Assembly (NCBI GenBank): GCA_027186245.1
Contig: CP114495.1
Coordinates: forward strand, 5,161,001-5,225,000
DNA: 64,000 bases
From: Coriaria nepalensis
Taxonomy: Eukaryota > Streptophyta > Magnoliopsida > Cucurbitales > Coriariaceae
Direction: 5' to 3'
In this document: positions 57,681 through 64,000 of the stretch, in pieces
Layout: every line of letters starts with the position of its first letter
Position numbering within the stretch: position 1 is the stretch's first letter
The notes under the pieces: model-generated
The model's input: only the letters and a program-made list of their open reading frames with translations
Databases searched by the model: none
What the model was told of the DNA's origin: nothing
Position numbers and translations under genes: made by a program

Positions 57681-58850
57681 TTTTTTTTTTCTTTTATTCC
57701 CCTAAGGACTTAATTCAAAGGGTTCTTTTAAAAATTTTCTTTATAAAAATAATTTTTTGCTTCTTTGCAAAATCTTTCATATGGAGGAAAATATGTCTAA
57801 CATACTATTATTCATTGTGCACGTGTCAACTATGAGCTTTTAAAATACTTCTAGAAGGGTTCTCAAAATATTACCCAAATCTTCACAATGCACAAAATAT
57901 TTATGACTATTACTTCTTACAATTTCAAAGCGGAAGTTTACAGCGTTGCTTCAGTCTTAGTACCACTACCACCTTTGCCATCATCGCACTTCCTCGGCAA
58001 CCATGTGTAACTCAAATATTTACATACCCTTAGTACCTACAACATGGAACGTAAGACGTGAGCTTTCGCTCTGCAAGTATAAATATATCTCACAAAATAG
58101 TTGTGAATGCGTGTGATGTATGAGACAATTAATATATGATAATCTTAGACTCATACTCTTCATAAAGATTTTCACAAGCTTCTTTCTTAATCTTTCTAAC
58201 ATTTTCTTACTTATTCTTTTTATTATGCTCTGTGTACGTATAAGTAGAGCGCTCAACCAATAGAAAGACGAGTGAGCAACCTAATCCAAACTTAACCATA
58301 GTCCTTTCATTTTCATGCCTCGTGCATGCATCATCGTAATACGCTCTTCATTGGGCCTCGCGCTCTTCCTTTGAGGGTCAGTATGACACATCTTACTTTA
58401 TCTCATTTCTTTCTTTCTCATGCATTTTTTAATTTTTCAATATGAAATGTGAGGTAAATTGGCATGATGCTTATGAGTGCATACATTGTTGAAGAATTTC
58501 TATAACAATGGCTATAACAATTCTAGCACTCATCAAAATCAATCATTTCATGACTATCAATCAATTCATATATGAGCAACTATGCAATCATTAAAGCATA
58601 ACTCATCGCGTTTCAAAAACACTTTCCATGTTATAGGTGAGATTTATACTTACTTGGATTCCAAGATTTCCTTTAGGGATTGTATAGTTTATGAACACTA
58701 GGTCTGTTGTTTATATAAATGAGAAATTAACTTAGTCTAATAAAAGTTTAACTTTCCATAATCTTTTCTATTTAGTTGATTTGTTTGACTAAGCCTTTCT
58801 CATTTATTTTTAGGAATCTAGTTCCAACTCTTTTCTTCCTTCAAAGATTA
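57681..58850. other. No feature recognised
   Basis: About 1.2 kb of AT-rich DNA. The minus frame at 58256-58020 and other short frames lack homology. From its position before the inverted minisatellite, the right half may be inverted LTR sequence, but no shared block was found. Confidence 0.35.
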
Positions 58851-59850
58851 AGACCTAATATATCGTCTCTCGGTCTGAGTTCCTAATCCATACTGAGATA
58901 TAATATAATGTCTCTCGATTTAAGTTCCCAATCTAGACCGAGGTCTTATTTGACATCTCTCAGTCAGAGTTCTTGATCGAGATCGAGGACTTTTCCTTCC
59001 TTTTTGGATTTTCTATTTTGTTTAGTTTCATTCTTAGATTACAACTTAAACGCAACAACCTTCATTAGCCATAATCAACCTGAATTTTCTACTTATCAGC
59101 TTCATCTTTTTATTAACCTCCAACTGCTACGATATTTCTTACCAGTCATAATAGCGTACGATAATGCATGATGTAAGTAACTCATGTCTAAAGCTTAAGG
59201 ACGTAGAGGTTAGATACTTACTTAGTTCTTAACTTGCTTGTCACACTTATGCCTTGATTATAATCTAACTTAATCACCCATTTTGTTTCTAAAGGGGGGC
59301 AGGAAACCAACGAGAGAGAGGAAGTATATTTTCTTATTAAAAGAGATGAGTGTCTTTTGTAAGAGACTTTTACACAAGTGCATTCAAACTGGGTAATACT
59401 CCTAATGGTTTAGCTTTAAAACATGGCATTCTTAGGTTGACATTGTATTTAACTAAAGTAGGAGATGTAATTTCATTAGAAAAAAATCACTGCATAATCA
59501 TTGCTAGTGAACTGGTGGCGATTTCATTGTTGATAGGCTTTATATATACACATGTTTATAGTTACGTAGCATGTCAAAAGCATCTCTGGCTCAAGTATTT
59601 TTCCTAGACTACGAACTCTTTCTTCCCTCCTAGACCGAGACCTAATATAATGTCTCTCAGTCTGAATTCCCAATCTAGACCGAGGACTCTTACTTCCCTC
59701 TCAGACTGAGACTTAATATAATTTATCGGTCTGAGTTTCCAATCCAGCCCGAGGACTCTTCTTCTTCCCAAACCAAGACCTAATATAATGTCTCTCGGTT
59801 TGAATTCTCTATCAAGATCAAGGGCTTTTCTTTTTTCAGACCGAGAACTG
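58851..59850 (-). repeat. Inverted hairpin minisatellite clusters of gypsy-2 type
   Basis: Two clusters (58851-59000 and 59610-59850) contain about seven units of the form ACCTAATATAATGTCTCTCGG followed by a TCTGA(G/A)TTCCCAATC spacer. They are the reverse complement of the GAGACATTATATTAGGTCT and GAGAACTCGGTCTAGA units in the gypsy 2 LTRs. Within a unit, GACCGAGA and TCTCGGTC can pair as a stem. The ~600 bp between the clusters is T-rich, with no gene. These are probably fragments of a related LTR in reverse orientation. Confidence 0.7.
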
Positions 59851-60597
59851 TTGAGAATTCGCTACCATGTTTGCTATCAAAGCTCGTGCATCCGTTGGAG
59901 TCTTGTCCACTAAAGCACCTCCACTCGCAGCATCAATCATACTCCTTTCCATTTGTGAAAGACCTTCATAAAAGTACTGAAGTAAGAGTTGCTCACTGAT
60001 TTGATGATAAAGACAACTTGCACATAACTTCTTGAATCGTTCCCAGCATTCAAAAAGAGTCTCTCCATTGCATTGTCGAATACCATATATCTCATTCCAA
60101 ATTATTGTAGCCTTAGATGCCGGAAAATATTTCTCAAGAAAGAGTCTATTCATCTCATTCCAAGTATTGACGGTACCAGATGGAAGGTCGTATAACCACT
60201 CCCTTGCACTATTTGTTAGAGAAAATAGAAAATCTCTCAACTTTACTTGTTCTTCAGAGATTCCTGTTAGTTTCATACTTGAACACACTACATGAAATTC
60301 TTTGAGATGTTTGTTCAGATCCTCCCCTACAAAACCATGGAAAGTTGGTAGAAGATGGATTAAACCTAATTTAAGCTTAAAGGCAACCTCGAGTTGAAGG
60401 TACTGAATGCACAAAGATTGTTGTTCCATAATTGGTGCCACTAATTGCTTAAGTGTAAAATTGGGTGCCTCCATGATTTCCTGCTCTGGTTTAGAATCAC
60501 TTGATGAATGAGAAGACCAAGGTGAGGTGGGAACCGATGGTGAATATAAAATGGATCCTTTAGATCTTAAGTTGTATCTCAGTGCCTCAAAACCCAA
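59836..60597 (-). pseudogene. Athila-like gypsy gag fragment, open over ~253 codons
   Basis: A long uninterrupted frame with a clear Athila-type gag pattern: LIHLLPTFHGFVGEDLNKHL, FLFSLTNSAREWLYDLPSGT, MNRLFLEKYFPASKA, then SGGALVDKTPTDARALI near the end. The first codon of the open stretch is TTG, so the true start is lost or lies upstream. Zinc knuckle, pol and LTRs are not found nearby; the left edge runs directly into the hairpin minisatellite. The open state is notable among otherwise decayed elements and could mean a young insertion or chance preservation. It is not expected to work alone. Confidence 0.8.
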
Positions 60598-61540
60598 TAA
60601 ACAGTAAACATAATATCATAAACCGTACATGAATATATAAAAATGAATATGTTTTAAGTTAGTTCAAATAATAATTATACATAATAAAATAATTAAATTA
60701 AAAAATCCAATAAATAGTAAACATAATATCGTAGACCCTACATAAATATAAACAATAAATCCGTCATTAGAGAAAAAAGTTTTAACAATCAAATTTTGCA
60801 AAACAGAACATTAACCTGAAATAAAACAAAAATATAATTTGGAAATGAAAATAAAATGAAGAATAATATGTAAATGTTCAAACCATATTAGGAAGGAAAT
60901 ATTCAAAAGTCCGTGAGTTTCCATAGTATTATTAAAACAAATTGAAAGCCCGTATGTCGTCTGGTTCTCAAGATACAATAGAATAAAAAAAATTTACTAG
61001 AACACCAAATATTTTCGGTAAACTCTAAATTTTCCGAACACTATCATTTTGTAATCGATAGTGAGTTCAAGTACAATGTATCTATGTGTTGTTTAATCCG
61101 TATTTTGAATATAATGCAAATCACATGTATGGCTACATTAAATACTAATATTCGTCGCTCAATGTATGTGGTGCTAATGGCTATGAAGAAGAAGGTAATT
61201 AATTCTAAGCATTCTTCTTACCATAAGCTCTCTCTGTTTTCATATCAAGAGAGTTTGTGTACACGGGAATCGGAAATTAATGGGTAAGATTTCAATTTTT
61301 ATAGGGAAACTCACCGACCTTAGCGTTATCACTTTCTTGTCATGATTTTAGGGGTGAAATCCCTTAAAAATTTTGGGGTTTGGAGACATTGGATAATTAC
61401 CCGATCCGAGAAGGCTGAAAATTTGAATCTTGGGTTTAATAGAATTTAAGGGGAGATTCCCTTATCCCTTTTGATATGTATGTAGGATCTCTTGTACTTG
61501 TAGGATATCTCTCCATATATAAATAGAATACAGTAAATAG
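60598..61540. other. Spacer with a ~45 bp direct repeat, no gene
   Basis: CCAATAAACAGTAAACATAATATC at 60594 and a similar CCAATAAATAGTAAACATAATATC at 60707 form a diverged direct repeat. A TATA-like CATATATAAATAG lies near 61514. The frame at 61084-61287 has no recognised homology. Confidence 0.4.
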
Positions 61541-61745
61541 TAATTACAAAAACAGTGATGCTATGAAACAGAATAATATGTAAAACAAAATTGGTAAGAA
61601 ACAAAATAGAATAATAAAATGAAATAGAATAGAATCTGAAAAAAAAAAAAAAGAATAGAATGTAATCTGTAAAAATAAAACAAAATATAATCTATAAAAA
61701 TAGAATAAAATAATAAAACATAATAGAACATAATCTGGAAAAATA
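61541..61745. repeat. AATAGAATAAAAT-type low-complexity repeat
   Basis: Degenerate repetition of A(A)TAGAATA and AATCTG(G/A/T)AAAAA motifs over about 200 bp. It produces a spurious hydrophobic minus-strand frame at 61852-61544. Confidence 0.8.
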
Positions 61746-62611
61746 GAAAAGATAATCAAACTGAGGCCTATTATGTAACAATTTCCTTGAAACAAATTCG
61801 CCCCTTCACGTCGGTGTAGAAGGTTGAACGACGTCTGTCTCCCAGGATACAATGGAGATGAATAGTAGCGTCACACCACCGAACTATTCACAGCGAACTC
61901 AAACAGTGGCTCGAACTCTACCACACTAGAAACTTATAACTCTAGAGGGAGAAAGGAAATTAGAGGGATGAGAGATTTAGTTTTTGATTGTGTATTTTCA
62001 AATGGAAGGAAGATGTCAATTTATAGGCTCAGATGGGAGAGGAGATTAATGGGAATTAACTTGAATTTAATTTAGGGTTAAATATGATGAAATTAAATTT
62101 CATACTTTCATCTTCAACCTTTCATTTTCAAACCTTTCATCTTCTGCAGAAGAAAAAAAAATTCAGGAGAAAAACAAAAAGGAGGGTCAAGGCAAATCGG
62201 GTCGTTTTCGGTTCGACATTCGGCGAGCCCAAGTGCAAGCACACACGACCTAAGCTCGATCCAGTCCGGATTTGCATCCCCCTATAGGAGTGAGTAAGAG
62301 AGAGCATTTTTGTTGATATTTTATTACCCATTAACAAATGTGCAATTCTCTATAAACACTTTCTCACTTGTTCTCTTTCCAATGTGAGATAAAATTTTCT
62401 CCTTTATTTTTTTTTCTTCAAACTATTTCAATGGTTGTACTTTGAGATTCAATTTCTCATTCACCCATTAATCAATTTGAGCGTACCATATACCAATTCG
62501 AAGCTCTTACGAAGGAGAATCCAAATCATCTTTGACTTTTTGTTTACACTAAGTGGGCCCCACTCAAAATCAAGCATAAACATAGTATGTTGATATGCTA
62601 ATTTTCCAACA
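61746..62611 (-). repeat. 3' LTR of copia element D
   Basis: On the minus strand the LTR starts TGTTGGAAAATTAGCATATC at 62611, immediately after the purine tract. It contains TCTCACATTGGAAAGAGAAC and TTTATAGAGAATTG (TATA-like) motifs typical of short plant copia LTRs. The left end is approximate. Confidence 0.6.
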
Positions 62612-64000
62612 ATCCCCCACATGAATGAAATTGACGAATTAACTAAAACATACGTTTTTCAATATTAAAACGTTTTTGACCTAGAGATAGAGTTCGACGG
62701 TTTGAAACCTGCATAGGATAGGTAGGTCTCAACTTTTAAACCCTCCATTGTAAAAGTACATTGATTTTACTAGCTGACCAGTAGACACGATGTCTTTGAA
62801 CTGTTCTGTCATTCATGTAAACAATAATGTACTTTACACAGGAATCTTACCTGACACACTTGAGTTCTCATTGCTATGTTCATTTTGGCCTTGAACATCT
62901 GCCTGGTTCTACAAGAGTTGATGAGAATTATGCCCAAGTTAATTCCCTTAGAAGCGGCCCCACTTCTCTCTCACATAGATGATTCTTAATCAAGAGTAAC
63001 CCGTTTTATTCTGCTCAAATTTTCGACGCCTAAGAATCATTAAAAGCATAGCTTATCCTTTCTCTTACGGGCATCACTGTTTCATCATGGGAATGGATAG
63101 GAGGATACCTCCCCCACAGTGATATAATTAAGTCTTATACAATTAGGTTGTCCCTTTGAACCTAAATCTTGGGATCTCCAGTCAACTAGGTTGGGTTTCC
63201 ATTGTATTGACTTACTCTTTCATGGGCTTTAGTCCCATTCCCCTTGATGATTTTTTTCAACTAACTCTCTATTTAACCCTTTGGTTAGCGGATCCGCAAT
63301 ATTATCCATTGATAATTATAATTGAGAGTAGTTTACCAAAAATTTTCCAGATAGCCTTCTTGAAGTTTTAACATTTATCTTCTAACAAGAAAATTTTGGA
63401 CTATAAGATTTTATGTCCTAGCTCTCTTATTTATTTTCTTGTTCTTGAGTATGATAAACACTAGAATTCGTTTATATTTTGTTCATTTTGAACCTTCTCA
63501 TAAATATATGTTCAAGGAGAACATATCCCTTCTTATGGAATAAACCAAGAAGTTTGACATTCATTTTAGATAATGACCTTGTTTATTTTTTCATGTAAAA
63601 GTTTAGTATATGATCCATGTTATAGATTATAAAGACACAAGCAACTAATAAAATAGCTAGCTTTATTTTATTAATTTCTCAAAGGATCATTACATTTCAT
63701 TTAGCTTATAAGCTCATCCAACAAACTTTTCCCACAAAATAAATTAAACTAAGCGGAGAGATCAAGATCTGAGACATCTTGAGCAATATCTTCCACCATA
63801 TTCGATTCTTGGCTTGATTTATTCTTTGGGAGCCTACAATCCGAAACTTTGTGACCCATCTTGTCATAGTTGAAGCATTTCCCTTGAAACTTAGTTTGCT
63901 TCTTTAAGACTCCTCCTTTCGGTCCCAACTTAGACCATTTGTTGGTTCTTTTAAAATCCTAACTATATTCCACAACATTAGCCTTTGCCCCATGTTGAAT
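62612..64000 (-). mobile_element. Copia element D: internally deleted gag-to-RNase H remnant
   Basis: Minus strand, continuing beyond the window. At about 63876-63832 a gag zinc knuckle reads CFNYDKMGHKVSDC, with the second Cys changed to Tyr. At 63308-63220 the C-terminal RNase H motif NIADPLTKGLNRELVEK occurs, followed by a frameshift. The purine tract GTGGGGGAT lies at 62620-62612. Only ~430 bp separate gag from the RNase H tail, so protease, integrase and RT have been deleted. Confidence 0.7.

Noticed and set aside
61544..61852. Hydrophobic minus frame resembling a membrane protein
   Set aside because: Produced by the AATAGAATAAAAT repeat; Phe/Leu/Tyr runs come from T-rich complement.

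Overview
The window is nuclear DNA of a plant, most likely a eudicot. It is AT-rich and repeat-dense, and I can support only two host protein-coding loci: an intact heavy-metal-associated isoprenylated plant protein (HIPP) gene near the left end (1737-3344, +) and a broken basic 7S globulin/xylanase-inhibitor-like gene at 49.4-50.6 kb (-). Almost everything else is retrotransposon or viral sequence in various stages of decay. Species cannot be named from the sequence.

Layout. 1-1736: HIPP upstream region, with a ~500 bp AT-rich foldback element (644-1145) and a CT-rich leader. 1737-3344: HIPP gene with two short introns. 3501-4497: three tandem diverged copies of a ~310-350 bp unit. 4498-5138: inverted copia-type LTR fragment. 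5141-5300: a small foldback. 5301-25855: a Ty3/gypsy element (+) whose 5' LTR appears to be split by a ~14 kb insertion. The insertion (about 6212-20180) is a head-to-tail pair of endogenous pararetrovirus copies (Caulimoviridae), both on the minus strand and flanked on both sides by TA-rich microsatellite DNA. Each copy retains the order movement protein - coat protein - protease - reverse transcriptase - RNase H - C-terminal domain, and all of these are disrupted by stops, frameshifts and deletions.

25870-29400: 3' half of a Ty1/copia element. 29726-38045: a nearly complete but heavily mutated Ty1/copia element with ~1.6-1.9 kb LTRs. 39591-48656: a second Ty3/gypsy element with ~2 kb LTRs rich in GTCGAC-type and hairpin-forming minisatellites. 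Its 3' LTR abuts an inverted LTR fragment (48659-49180). 49419-50634: the aspartic-protease-like pseudogene. 51354-53510: remnants of a Tat/Ogre-like gypsy element (-). 54224-57680: 5' half of a Ty1/copia element (LTR, primer-binding site, gag). 58851-59850: inverted pieces carrying the same hairpin minisatellite as the second gypsy element. 59836-60597: a long open gag fragment of an Athila-like gypsy element (-). 61541-64000: a minus-strand, internally deleted copia element.

None of the mobile elements looks autonomous. The main biological interest is the nested arrangement: a tandem pararetrovirus array seated in a TA-rich tract inside an LTR. A second point is the HIPP gene, whose two introns are both multiples of three and free of in-frame stops.
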